Both the position numbers and the translations under genes were made by a program. A stretch of DNA of 6,383 nt. Source: Bacteroidota bacterium (GTDB taxonomy: Bacteria; Bacteroidota; Bacteroidia; Flavobacteriales_F; PHOS-HE28). Numbering within the stretch: the first letter of the stretch is position 1; each line of letters opens with the position of its first letter. Positions 1-5,777 of this stretch are shown here, piece after piece. Below the pieces are notes generated by a model, which made no database searches, was not told the DNA's origin, and saw nothing but the letters and a program-made list of their open reading frames with translations. The stretch lies in assembly GCA_023430945.1 (NCBI GenBank), contig JAEYYE010000135.1, positions 1 through 6,383 on the forward strand. The letters run 5' to 3'.

Positions 1-377
1 GTGCCCATCCATGGCCGGTAACCGGCCACCTCAGTTCCCATACTGTCCAAATGCAACAGTGTGAGCGGTTGGTTCACCGGTGCGTTGAAATGTCCGATAC
101 CGAGTCTGCCGCTCAGGTCAAGGCCGGTATAGCCATTTACGGTAAGGCCGGTTAGCGTGGGTGTTAGCCACATGCGGCGGATGTCATTCGTATACCACTC
201 GATGCGTTCATTGGCCTCATTCTTCACCTCCAAAACCTGGTTCGCACCGGCATTCCAGCCCACAAATGCCCCAGCTTGACCGTTGTTATTATCAATGGTT
301 ACTTGTGAGAAGACTTGTTGGGTAACAAGCCCGAGCACACCCCAAGCAAGGTGCCTCATATTGAACTTTGTCCTCAT
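1..377 (-). CDS. Secreted hypothetical protein, tail-fibre-like Flavobacteriales family (3' end outside window)
   Basis: An open frame runs from ATG at 377 to the left edge with no stop, giving 125 complete codons of a longer protein. The N-terminus is MRTKFNMRHLAWGVLGLVTQQVFSQ, a basic stretch, a hydrophobic core and an S-Q end, which fits a Sec signal peptide cleaved near residue 24-25. The mature part begins VTIDNNNGQAGAFVGWNAG and includes NERIEWYTNDIRRMWLTP, then LSGRLGIGHFNAP and AGYRPWMG. From memory, this pattern matches long Flavobacteriales proteins annotated as hypothetical or tail-fibre/endosialidase-chaperone-like, which describe repeated glycine-rich beta segments; the function is unknown. 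Met7 (position 359) is an equally plausible start, since it leaves a more compact signal peptide. The gene follows the T9SS protein gene by 45 bases on the same strand, so co-transcription is likely. The open frame and export signal are clear; the family assignment is tentative. Confidence 0.75.
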   Translation of the reverse strand, partial: MRTKFNMRHLAWGVLGLVTQQVFSQVTIDNNNGQAGAFVGWNAGANQVLEVKNEANERIEWYTNDIRRMWLTPTLTGLTVNGYTGLDLSGRLGIGHFNAPVNQPLTLLHLDSMGTEVAGYRPWMG

Positions 378-409
378 GTCCTTTCGCGTTTTTAGATCTT
401 CGAAAGGAC
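378..409 (-). promoter_or_regulatory. Perfect 9-bp intergenic stem-loop abutting a start codon
   Basis: GTCCTTTCG (378-386) and CGAAAGGAC (401-409) are exact inverted repeats separated by a 14-base loop. In the minus-strand transcript the stem begins 13 bases after the stop codon of the T9SS protein gene, and its 3' arm (CGAAAGGAC) ends directly at the ATG at 377. No T-run follows, so it is not a standard intrinsic terminator. It could tune initiation of the downstream gene, stabilise or process the bicistronic RNA, or force use of the internal start at 359. The pairing is seen directly; the role is inferred. Confidence 0.5.
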
Positions 410-422
410 CAGAAGGATGCTC

Positions 423-1436
423 CTATTCGGCCAATACGAACTTCACGATCTGCACACCACGCACTCCATGCACTTGCAACACATACGCACCACGAGCCCA
501 GGATCCCACATTCACAGCGAAACGATCATGGTCCACCCTGCCATTCCACACCCGCCTACCCAGCATATCCAATATAACCCCAGCACTGCCTGCCGCATTC
601 ACTATTACAAGCACATCGCTGGCTGGGTTCGGATACACGAACGGTGCGGTTCGCGCCAATTCCTCCAGGCCTTGGCTTGAATCGCACCCTGCCGCGTTGG
701 GGGATACACAAACAGCATCCACGAGCGTGTAGCTGAAGGCATACCAATCCGGGTGGGGTGGTGCGAAGTGGAGCGTATCCGTGAGCGCGTTGCTGAAAAA
801 GTTGCCGATCATCAGGTAAGTGTAGGCACTGTCAGCAATGAAGCTGTCGCTCACCAGGGTCCAGCCCAACGTATCGCTTAGGATTTGCGGATAGAGGATA
901 TGCGCAAAATTCAAGGCCGTAGGATACGGATCCCCCTGGGTCCATTGACGGTTGTAGGTAGTAAAGTGCATGCCCAGATGGCTGCTGGCTAGCCAATTTA
1001 TTGGGTCGTAGCCTGCGAATGCCGCATTCGATCTTAAGCTGCAATAATAGGTCTGGCCCGGCACCAAGGTGTCCAATAAGGACACTATAAGCCACTCCCG
1101 CTGCTCCAGTCCAGTATGGCCATCGAAGGTGATAATGCCCGCACACGAACTTCCTTCGAAGGGATGCTGAAAAGTCGCGATGTTCAATGGCAGACTGTTT
1201 ACCAACCCGTATGGCAAACAACCCTGCAGATGGTCCGGAGTAATATTGGCACTGTACCAATGGTGCAGTTCACCAAGGCCAAGACCAAATGTGCAGCTAT
1301 CCGTTTCCTCGAACCCCGGGTTGGGAACCCAGTTCTGGGCGTGCGTGGTGTATGATATGCAGAACACCACCGCAACAAAAGCCACAACGAGCTTCATGCG
1401 TTGTATGAGGTTTTGTATAGCGGAGGTGTTCTTCAT
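423..1436 (-). CDS. Secreted protein with C-terminal type IX secretion (T9SS type A) sorting domain
   Basis: This is a 337-residue protein. A hydrophobic signal (MKLVVAFVAVVFCISYTTHAQ, residues 14-34) leads to a probable cleavage after Ala-Gln. The mature protein starts NWVPNPGFEETDSC, an opening typical of Bacteroidota extracellular proteins with a jelly-roll, carbohydrate-binding-like fold. The middle ends in YTLVDAVCVSP (about 236-246), another hallmark of that group. Residues 268-337 form the sorting domain: the YPNPASDVL motif, a short beta-rich stretch with ILDMLGRRVW, then GAYVLQVHG and a final KFVLAE. T9SS clients cross the outer membrane and have this domain removed, often becoming surface-anchored. 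No catalytic motif is visible, so the activity is unknown; adhesion or glycan binding is possible. The first ATG (1436) gives a long n-region, and Met14 (1397) would give a standard signal peptide, so the start is uncertain. The gene probably heads an operon with the secreted-protein gene downstream. Confidence 0.85.
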   Translation of the reverse strand: MKNTSAIQNLIQRMKLVVAFVAVVFCISYTTHAQNWVPNPGFEETDSCTFGLGLGELHHWYSANITPDHLQGCLPYGLVNSLPLNIATFQHPFEGSSCAGIITFDGHTGLEQREWLIVSLLDTLVPGQTYYCSLRSNAAFAGYDPINWLASSHLGMHFTTYNRQWTQGDPYPTALNFAHILYPQILSDTLGWTLVSDSFIADSAYTYLMIGNFFSNALTDTLHFAPPHPDWYAFSYTLVDAVCVSPNAAGCDSSQGLEELARTAPFVYPNPASDVLVIVNAAGSAGVILDMLGRRVWNGRVDHDRFAVNVGSWARGAYVLQVHGVRGVQIVKFVLAE

Positions 1437-1452
1437 CGTTCAAAAGTTCATA

Positions 1453-1479
1453 TTGGCCGGAAGCATCGTTCCGGTCCAA
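1453..1479. repeat. Interrupted inverted repeat upstream of the T9SS gene
   Basis: TTGGCCGGAA (1453-1462) pairs with TTCCGG plus CCAA (1469-1474 and 1476-1479), leaving one unpaired T at 1475 and a 6-base loop. It ends 17 bases upstream of the first ATG of the T9SS protein gene. It could be a hairpin in the 5' leader or a protein-binding dyad. No T-run follows on either strand, so a terminator role is unlikely. Confidence 0.45.
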
Positions 1480-1592
1480 CCGCTTAATTCATTGGCCTGA
1501 ACAAGGCCTGCAGCTGCGGCAAAGCTGCGCAAGTGCCCCATCACTTCCTGATGGGTGGCTCCATGTTCAAGACCGCTTCTGCGCGGCTGGCG

Positions 1593-1624
1593 CTGCCTGC
1601 ATGGCAATGGATCGCCTAACTTTG
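1593..1624 (+). promoter_or_regulatory. Candidate Bacteroidota-type promoter
   Basis: TAACTTTG (1617-1624) matches the Bacteroidota -7 consensus TAnnTTTG exactly. At the expected 21-base distance upstream there is only CTG (1593-1595) in place of TTG, so the -33 element is weak. Transcription would begin near 1629-1632 and run towards the hairpin at 1680-1707. No protein gene lies downstream on this strand, so it could only serve a small RNA. Confidence 0.3.
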
Positions 1625-1629
1625 TGTTG

Positions 1630-1715
1630 CTCTATTTTGCTTTTCCTATGCCTTTAGGGGGTGAATGATGAGCGACCAAAGCCCTCGGTGTTAGAGCACC
1701 GGGGGCTTCTTCATT
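1630..1715 (+). ncRNA. Candidate small RNA, about 85 nt
   Basis: The segment lies between an exact TAnnTTTG box and a strong hairpin followed by TTCTTCATT. AATGA just upstream of the hairpin can also pair with TCATT after it, extending the structure across an internal loop. The G-U pair in the stem is preserved only in plus-strand RNA (it becomes C-A on the minus strand), which favours this direction. Within it are only tiny frames, such as MMSDQSPRC preceded by an AGGGGG stretch. I do not recognise a known RNA family. The ends are estimates. Confidence 0.25.
1680..1707 (+). terminator. Intrinsic terminator-like hairpin
   Basis: An 11-bp stem forms from AGCCCTCGGTG (1680-1690) and CACCGGGGGCT (1697-1707), with a 6-base loop TTAGAG and one G-U wobble. 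The sequence after it is TTCTTCATT, a broken T-run. On the minus strand the wobble becomes a C-A mismatch and the trailing sequence is TTTGG, so plus-strand use is preferred. It would end the candidate small RNA, or simply insulate the two flanking units. Confidence 0.5.
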
Positions 1716-1776
1716 AATACTTACAGTAATTGTGATCCATGCGAGGATGAACAAGAATTCTATCCAACGATCCTTC

Positions 1777-1800
1777 GCACATGTGCAAGAAACCTTGCAC
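1777..1800. repeat. Overlapping palindrome and hairpin
   Basis: GCACATGTGC (1777-1786) is a perfect 10-base palindrome. It overlaps a perfect 7-bp stem with a 4-base loop: GTGCAAG (1783-1789), AAAC, CTTGCAC (1794-1800). The shared GTGC can pair on either side, so the two folds exclude each other. It lies in non-coding DNA with no adjacent gene start; no function can be assigned. Confidence 0.35.
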
Positions 1801-1895
1801 TCCATCAGCCAGATCTTAAAGATGGATCAAGGATCAGCAAATTCCAAGAATTGTTAATAAAGATCTAACGCCAGGATCTGAGCTTTTCGGAAAAG

Positions 1896-1923
1896 AGAAG
1901 CCCGGCCGATCGGCCGGGCTTCT
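1896..1923 (-). terminator. Intrinsic terminator of ettA
   Basis: A perfect 28-base GC-rich palindrome centred between 1909 and 1910 has arms AGAAGCCCGGCCGA and TCGGCCGGGCTTCT. It lies 17 bases beyond the ettA stop codon. On the minus strand it is followed by CTTTTCC, giving the stem plus T-rich tail of a Rho-independent terminator. Because the stem is fully symmetric and the plus strand continues with TTCG, weaker two-way function is possible. Its centre contains CGATCG, in line with the GATC richness around it. Confidence 0.85.
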
Positions 1924-1940
1924 TTCGATCGGAATTCCGA

Positions 1941-3632
1941 TCAGCCTCTTACCAGCTTCTTGTACTTCAAGCGCTGCGGGATCACATCGCCCACGCGCTT
2001 CTTGTAGTTCTCTTCGTAATCGCTGAAGCCGCCTTCGAACCAATACACTTTGCTATCGCCTTCGAAAGCGAGGATGTGCGTACACACGCGGTCCATGAAC
2101 CAACGATCGTGGCTGATGATCACCGCGCACCCGCTGTAATCCTGGATCGCTTCCTCGAGCGCGCGAAGTGTGTTCACGTCCAGATCGTTCGTCGGTTCGT
2201 CCAGCAGAAGCACATTGCTTCCTTCTTTCAATGTCATCGCGAGGTGTAGACGATTGCGTTCACCACCGGAAAGCACACCTACTTTCTTGCTCTGGTCCTG
2301 TCCGGTGAAGTTGAATCGCGCTAGGTAGGCGCGGCTGTTCACCAATGTTCCACCGATCGACATGTTCTCCTGCTCGTTGCTCAACACCTGCCACACGGTC
2401 TTTTCCGGAACAAGTTCCTTGTGGCTTTGATCCACATAGGCCATCTGTACGGTCTCTCCGATCGTGATCGAACCCGAATCCGGTTTTTCTTCACCCTGGA
2501 TCAGGCGGAACATGGTGGTCTTACCAGCGCCGTTCGGACCGATCACACCTACGATCCCAGCGGGTGGCAGGCTGAAGGAAAGATCTTCGAACAACAACCG
2601 GTCACCGAATGATTTCGAAACGCCTTTGAATTCGATCACCTTGTCGCCGAGGCGCGGACCGTTCGGGATGTAGATCTCGAGCTTGGCTTCCTTCTCTTTC
2701 ACACTTTCGCTCTGCATCTTCTCGTAATTCTGCAGACGCGCTTTGCTCTTTGTACGCCGTGCGCTCGGATTGCTGCGCACCCATTCCAATTCCTGCTTCA
2801 ATACACGCTGGCGCTTGCTTTCACTCTTTTCTTCCTGCGCCAGGCGCGCTGTCTTCTGCTCCAGCCAGCTGGTATAATTGCCTTTGTACGGAATGCCTTC
2901 GCCGCGATCCAATTCCAGGATCCACCCTGCGACGTTGTCGAGGAAATAGCGATCGTGCGTGATCGCGATCACCGTGCCTTTGTATTCGGCGAGATGATGC
3001 TCCAGCCAGGCCACGCTTTCCGCATCCAGGTGGTTGGTCGGTTCGTCCAACAGAAGAATATCCGGGCTTTGCAGAAGCAGGCGGCACAACGCAACGCGGC
3101 GGCGCTCACCACCTGAAAGCACCTTGATCGGCGTATCGCCATCGGGCGTGCGAAGCGCATCCATCGCAACTTCGAGCTTCTGGTCGATCTCCCACGCGCC
3201 CACCGCTTCGATCTTGTCCTGCAACACACCCTGCCGTGCGATCAACTTGTCCATCTTGTCCGGATCTTCCAATACATCCGGATCGGCGAACTTGTTGTTC
3301 ACGTCCTCGTACTCCTTCAGCAGGTCCATGATCGGTTGCACGCCTTCACGCACGATCTCGATCACTGTCTTGCTCTCATCGAGCTCGGGCTCCTGCTCCA
3401 GGTGGCCGATCGTATAACCGGGGCTCAGGTGTACATCGCCATCGTAGTTCTTGTCCTTGCCGGCGATGATCCGCATCAGGGTTGATTTCCCCGATCCGTT
3501 CAAACCCAGTATCCCGATCTTGGCCCCGTAGTAGAATCCGAGGTAGATGTCGTTTAGGATCTTTTTTCCCGAAGGCAGGGTCTTCCCCACCTTCACCATA
3601 TTGAAGATTATCTGACGTCCTTCTTCTGCCAT
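1941..3632 (-). CDS. ettA: Energy-dependent translational throttle protein EttA (ABC-F ATPase)
   Basis: EttA binds the ribosomal E site and, depending on the ATP/ADP ratio, gates entry into the elongation cycle. It is cytosolic and has no membrane segments. The 563-residue product has two ABC domains in tandem. Domain 1 has Walker A GLNGSGKS (43-50), signature LSGGE (172-176), Walker B LLLDEP with E197, and switch H226. Domain 2 has Walker A GPNGAGKT (365-372), LSGGE (454-458), Walker B with E479, and H508. The EttA arm lies at about 83-130, and a charged linker at about 260-325 contains RRTKSKARLQNYEK, typical of the tRNA-contacting region. Length fits the family (about 555 residues in E. 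coli). The start at 3632 (MAEEGRQIIFNMVKVGKT) is chosen over ATG 3722, because the 30 extra residues are not family-like and would overlap the upstream gene. No strong Shine-Dalgarno is visible, as is usual in Bacteroidota. All catalytic motifs are intact. Confidence 0.95.
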   Translation of the reverse strand: MAEEGRQIIFNMVKVGKTLPSGKKILNDIYLGFYYGAKIGILGLNGSGKSTLMRIIAGKDKNYDGDVHLSPGYTIGHLEQEPELDESKTVIEIVREGVQPIMDLLKEYEDVNNKFADPDVLEDPDKMDKLIARQGVLQDKIEAVGAWEIDQKLEVAMDALRTPDGDTPIKVLSGGERRRVALCRLLLQSPDILLLDEPTNHLDAESVAWLEHHLAEYKGTVIAITHDRYFLDNVAGWILELDRGEGIPYKGNYTSWLEQKTARLAQEEKSESKRQRVLKQELEWVRSNPSARRTKSKARLQNYEKMQSESVKEKEAKLEIYIPNGPRLGDKVIEFKGVSKSFGDRLLFEDLSFSLPPAGIVGVIGPNGAGKTTMFRLIQGEEKPDSGSITIGETVQMAYVDQSHKELVPEKTVWQVLSNEQENMSIGGTLVNSRAYLARFNFTGQDQSKKVGVLSGGERNRLHLAMTLKEGSNVLLLDEPTNDLDVNTLRALEEAIQDYSGCAVIISHDRWFMDRVCTHILAFEGDSKVYWFEGGFSDYEENYKKRVGDVIPQRLKYKKLVRG

Positions 3633-3678
3633 GTTCGTGCTGTTGATCGGCGATCCGTTCGATCGGCCGAAAGGCATT

Positions 3679-5220
3679 TCAGCGCCCGGTGGCGGACTGC
3701 CCTTCGCGATAACGGGCTGCAAAGATCTGGATTCTCGGCCAATCCTTCACCATCTGCAGTTTTCCGATCGAGCCGGCCGCCACGCGCGTGCTCTTCAACA
3801 CCTGTTCGGGCCGCTGTCCATCCTCGGGAGAAATGATCACGAAGACCCATCCGCCGATCGCTGGTCGGCCTTGGAACCGATCGCGTTCGATCCCCAGATC
3901 GCGTGCATGGAATTTCACCGGCGCATCCCACGGCGGATCCACATACACTTTGTCTTCCGGCGAAACCGCGTTGTTCAAATAAGCCGCGATCGAAGCGGCT
4001 TCGGGGAAACGTGTGATACGGGTGCGGATCTCATTCATGCCGATCAAGCCAAGACCGAAGAGAATGATAAGGCTCGTGTACGCGGTGCGTGTGCGCTTTC
4101 CCAGTGAAGTGAAGAACTTCTCCTGGATCAGCTTAAGCAGATAGAAGATGGCAATGCCCGATCCGAGGTGAAGCAGGAAAAGCGTGTAATACCACACCGG
4201 CGGCGGCGGAACGAACTTCTGCAGCAATACCAGCGGGATCGCACCAAGCGCCACCGCGAACATGATCACCCGGTATTTCAAGGAGATGAAAGCGGAAACC
4301 AGCACAGCGATGATCCCAAGAAGTGCGATCACATTTCCGGTGGTATCAGCGATCGCGACCCATAGATCGAACGCCGCATCCTGGTGCTGGCGCCCGAATT
4401 TGCGCCACGTGTTGTCCATGTTCGGCGCCTGGTCCAGCAGGAAGGCAAGACCTTGTTGCGAAAGGATCGGGAAGTAGAGGACCGTTACAAGAGCAACGAA
4501 GATGATGAACGAGGTGATCAGGAGCATGAGCCTGCTGCGGATCGACCCCTGGTAACGCAGCAGGATATAGAGGAGCAGGTAGATGAAGACCGTGAGCGAA
4601 GGATAGATCATCGCCGTAAGCGTCCACATGCCCAGGCCAAGCGAAACCCCGATCAGGATGGCGCTCACCGCGTTGTTCTCCTTCACGAAATGCCTGCCCA
4701 GCACCAGCGCAAGCACCATGAACATCCATCCCACGGAATGGCCCTGCGCCAGCGCCCCATACTCGATCAGCGGACCCGATGAGGCCACCAGAGCCAGCAC
4801 CAACATGGCGATGTAGCGGTTGAACATCGCGCGGGTGAACAGGTAGAACAGCGCCATGGAAAGGATGCTCGCGATGAACGCCGGAAGCCTGATCGCCACC
4901 TTGCCGATCCCGAAGATCGCCACGCTAACCTTGGCCAGCAGCGCATAGAAGGTGTGGGCGAGCGGATCGGTCTTCTGGGTGATGAGCTCGCCGACCGGAC
5001 GGCTGATGTACAGATCGAATGCGCGCGCCTCATCGTAGGTGATCGGTTCCAAGAGCATCCAGCCGCGCAACAACGCGCCGACCATGATCAACAGGAAGAT
5101 GGATCGCTTGTGCGGTACCGAGGTGCGCTTCGAATACCGCTCGAACACATCGCGCAGATCGGCGATGAATCCGCCGGACTTCCTTCCTCTTCTCTTGTGA
5201 TCGCTATCCCTCACCCTCAC
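3679..5220 (-). CDS. Polytopic GT-C type glycosyltransferase (ArnT/PMT-like)
   Basis: This 513-residue inner-membrane protein has about 11 hydrophobic segments (roughly 40-56, 95-110, 111-128, 134-152, 163-178, 184-202, 205-222, 231-252, 294-334 as two, 344-363, 380-396), then a soluble C-terminal part of about 115 residues. After the first helix is EPITYDEARAF, with D63-E64 where GT-C enzymes carry the catalytic acidic pair in the first periplasmic loop. IRLPAFIASILS (110-121) and IEYGALAQGHS (152-162) match conserved positions of the dolichyl-phosphate-mannose mannosyltransferase-like family. Such enzymes move a sugar from a polyprenyl-phosphate donor to a lipid, glycan or protein on the periplasmic side. 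Donor and acceptor cannot be told from sequence. The N-terminal cytosolic stretch is strongly basic (HKRRGRKSGG). It sits 46 bases upstream of ettA and may share its transcript; it is divergent from the padR operon. No other glycan genes are adjacent. Confidence 0.8.
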   Translation of the reverse strand: MRVRDSDHKRRGRKSGGFIADLRDVFERYSKRTSVPHKRSIFLLIMVGALLRGWMLLEPITYDEARAFDLYISRPVGELITQKTDPLAHTFYALLAKVSVAIFGIGKVAIRLPAFIASILSMALFYLFTRAMFNRYIAMLVLALVASSGPLIEYGALAQGHSVGWMFMVLALVLGRHFVKENNAVSAILIGVSLGLGMWTLTAMIYPSLTVFIYLLLYILLRYQGSIRSRLMLLITSFIIFVALVTVLYFPILSQQGLAFLLDQAPNMDNTWRKFGRQHQDAAFDLWVAIADTTGNVIALLGIIAVLVSAFISLKYRVIMFAVALGAIPLVLLQKFVPPPPVWYYTLFLLHLGSGIAIFYLLKLIQEKFFTSLGKRTRTAYTSLIILFGLGLIGMNEIRTRITRFPEAASIAAYLNNAVSPEDKVYVDPPWDAPVKFHARDLGIERDRFQGRPAIGGWVFVIISPEDGQRPEQVLKSTRVAAGSIGKLQMVKDWPRIQIFAARYREGQSATGR

Positions 5221-5290
5221 TGATCGAAATTCTGTCGCTTCCGATCGGGCCGCAAGATCGGTGAAAAGATCCTTTTACGCCGATCTGCCA

Positions 5291-5319
5291 TCCATCAACC
5301 GAAAATTACCGTCCATCAA
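5291..5319. repeat. Pair of TCCATCAA direct repeats, 21 bp apart
   Basis: TCCATCAA occurs at 5291-5298 and 5312-5319, exactly 21 bases apart (two helical turns), within the divergent promoter region between the glycosyltransferase and padR genes. Same-face spacing suits binding by a dimeric or tandem regulator. The repeats may also be chance. Confidence 0.3.
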
Positions 5320-5328
5320 AAACAATAC

Positions 5329-5347
5329 TACCTTGCGTTGCATAGTA
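5329..5347. promoter_or_regulatory. Candidate operator dyad over the padR -33 element
   Basis: An imperfect 19-base dyad pairs TAC (5329-5331) with GTA (5345-5347) and TGC (5334-5336) with GCA (5340-5342). It covers the TTG of the proposed padR promoter. PadR proteins usually bind a dyad in their own promoter, so autoregulation here is reasonable, but the dyad is short and does not match the ATGT-N8-ACAT operator described for PadR itself. Confidence 0.25.
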
Positions 5348-5369
5348 CCAACCTTCGCATATATCTTTG
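5338..5369 (+). promoter_or_regulatory. Promoter of the padR-pspC operon
   Basis: TTG (5338-5340), a 21-base spacer, then TATCTTTG (5362-5369) match the Bacteroidota consensus TTG-N19-21-TAnnTTTG in full. Transcription should start near 5374-5376, leaving a leader of about 64 bases before the padR start at 5439. The leader contains a short GC hairpin (CGCCG 5416-5420 with CGGCG 5426-5430) ending 8 bases before the ATG. Confidence 0.65.
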
Positions 5370-5438
5370 GAGCGTCAAAGAACATTGGTGATCCATGGTA
5401 GCTGAACGAACGCCTCGCCGGGCTACGGCGGCCGAAGC

Positions 5439-5777
5439 ATGAAAGTGGAGAACACAAAGGCGCAGATGCGGAAGGGCGTGCTCGAGTATTGCATCCTGGG
5501 TGTGCTCGCGCAGGGGGAACTGTACCCGAGCGACATAATCGCGCGGTTGAAGGAGGCGAAACTGATCGTGGTGGAAGGCACGCTGTATCCGCTTCTCACC
5601 CGCCTGAAGGATGCGGGACTTCTCACCTATCGCTGGGAGGAATCGCGCTCCGGCCCGCCGCGCAAATACTACCGCCTCACCACCGTGGGCGAAAAATTCC
5701 TTACCGAACTCGATCAGACCTGGGAAGAACTCTCACAAGCCGTTAAGAAGACCACCCGCAGGAACGCACAACGATGA
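5439..5777 (+). CDS. PadR-family transcriptional regulator
   Basis: This 112-residue DNA-binding protein has a winged helix-turn-helix fold. The sequence opens with ENTKAQMRKGVLEYCILGVL, followed by YPSDIIARLKEAKLIVVEGTLYPLLTRLKDAGLL (about 29-62), the classic PadR recognition helix block, and RSGPPRKYYRLTTVGEKFL (about 70-88), the wing and start of the last helix. The short C-terminal helix makes this a PadR subfamily-2 type (about 110 residues). These proteins act as dimeric repressors, often of their own operon. It overlaps the next gene by 4 bases (ATGA at 5774-5777), so the two are translationally coupled. From memory, very similar PadR proteins precede PspC-domain genes in many Bacteroidota genomes. 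The inducer is unknown. Confidence 0.93.
   Translation: MKVENTKAQMRKGVLEYCILGVLAQGELYPSDIIARLKEAKLIVVEGTLYPLLTRLKDAGLLTYRWEESRSGPPRKYYRLTTVGEKFLTELDQTWEELSQAVKKTTRRNAQR

Larger units (their letters stand above)
1437..1940. other. Gene-poor intergenic region, hairpin-rich
   Basis: This 504-base gap separates the T9SS operon from the end of ettA. Going left to right it holds: an interrupted 10-bp inverted repeat (1453-1479); a 6-bp stem (GCAGCT 1510-1515 with AGCTGC 1523-1528); a perfect 7-bp stem (CCCATCA 1537-1543 with TGATGGG 1549-1555); a plus-strand TAACTTTG box (1617-1624); a terminator-like hairpin (1680-1707); a palindrome overlapping a 7-bp stem (1777-1800); and the ettA terminator (1896-1923). 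The only ORF with gene-like features is a 33-codon minus-strand frame at 1440-1541, ending 3 bases before the T9SS gene start, and it has weak support. From about 1,720 rightwards the sequence is dense in GATC. Confidence 0.7.

Noticed and set aside
378..409. Mobile-element end or recombination site
   Set aside because: The inverted repeat is short, has no flanking target duplication, and does not resemble dif or attC cores; a transcript hairpin explains it better.
283..732. 149-codon plus-strand frame
   Set aside because: It is antisense to the two secreted-protein genes and crosses their gap; composition is typical of an antisense shadow.
1680..1707. Leader-peptide attenuator (MMSDQSPRC frame running into the hairpin)
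   Set aside because: No plus-strand gene lies downstream until 5439, so there is nothing to attenuate.
3633..3722. 30-residue N-terminal extension of EttA from ATG 3722
   Set aside because: It overlaps the end of the glycosyltransferase gene, and its Pro/Gly/Ser-rich sequence is not family-like; the start at 3632 gives the usual EttA N-terminus and length.
3631..4107. 158-codon plus-strand frame
   Set aside because: It lies opposite the glycosyltransferase gene and the start of ettA. Its sequence has no recognisable domain and looks like the mirror of a well-supported gene.
5264..5276. AAAAG-ATC-CTTTT mini-palindrome as terminator or operator
   Set aside because: The stem is only 5 bp with a 3-base loop and is AT-rich; too weak to call.
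5275..5457. 60-codon minus-strand frame in the divergent promoter region
   Set aside because: It overlaps the padR promoter and start. Its apparent internal repeat (LMDGNFRLMDGR) is only the translated TCCATCAA direct repeat.
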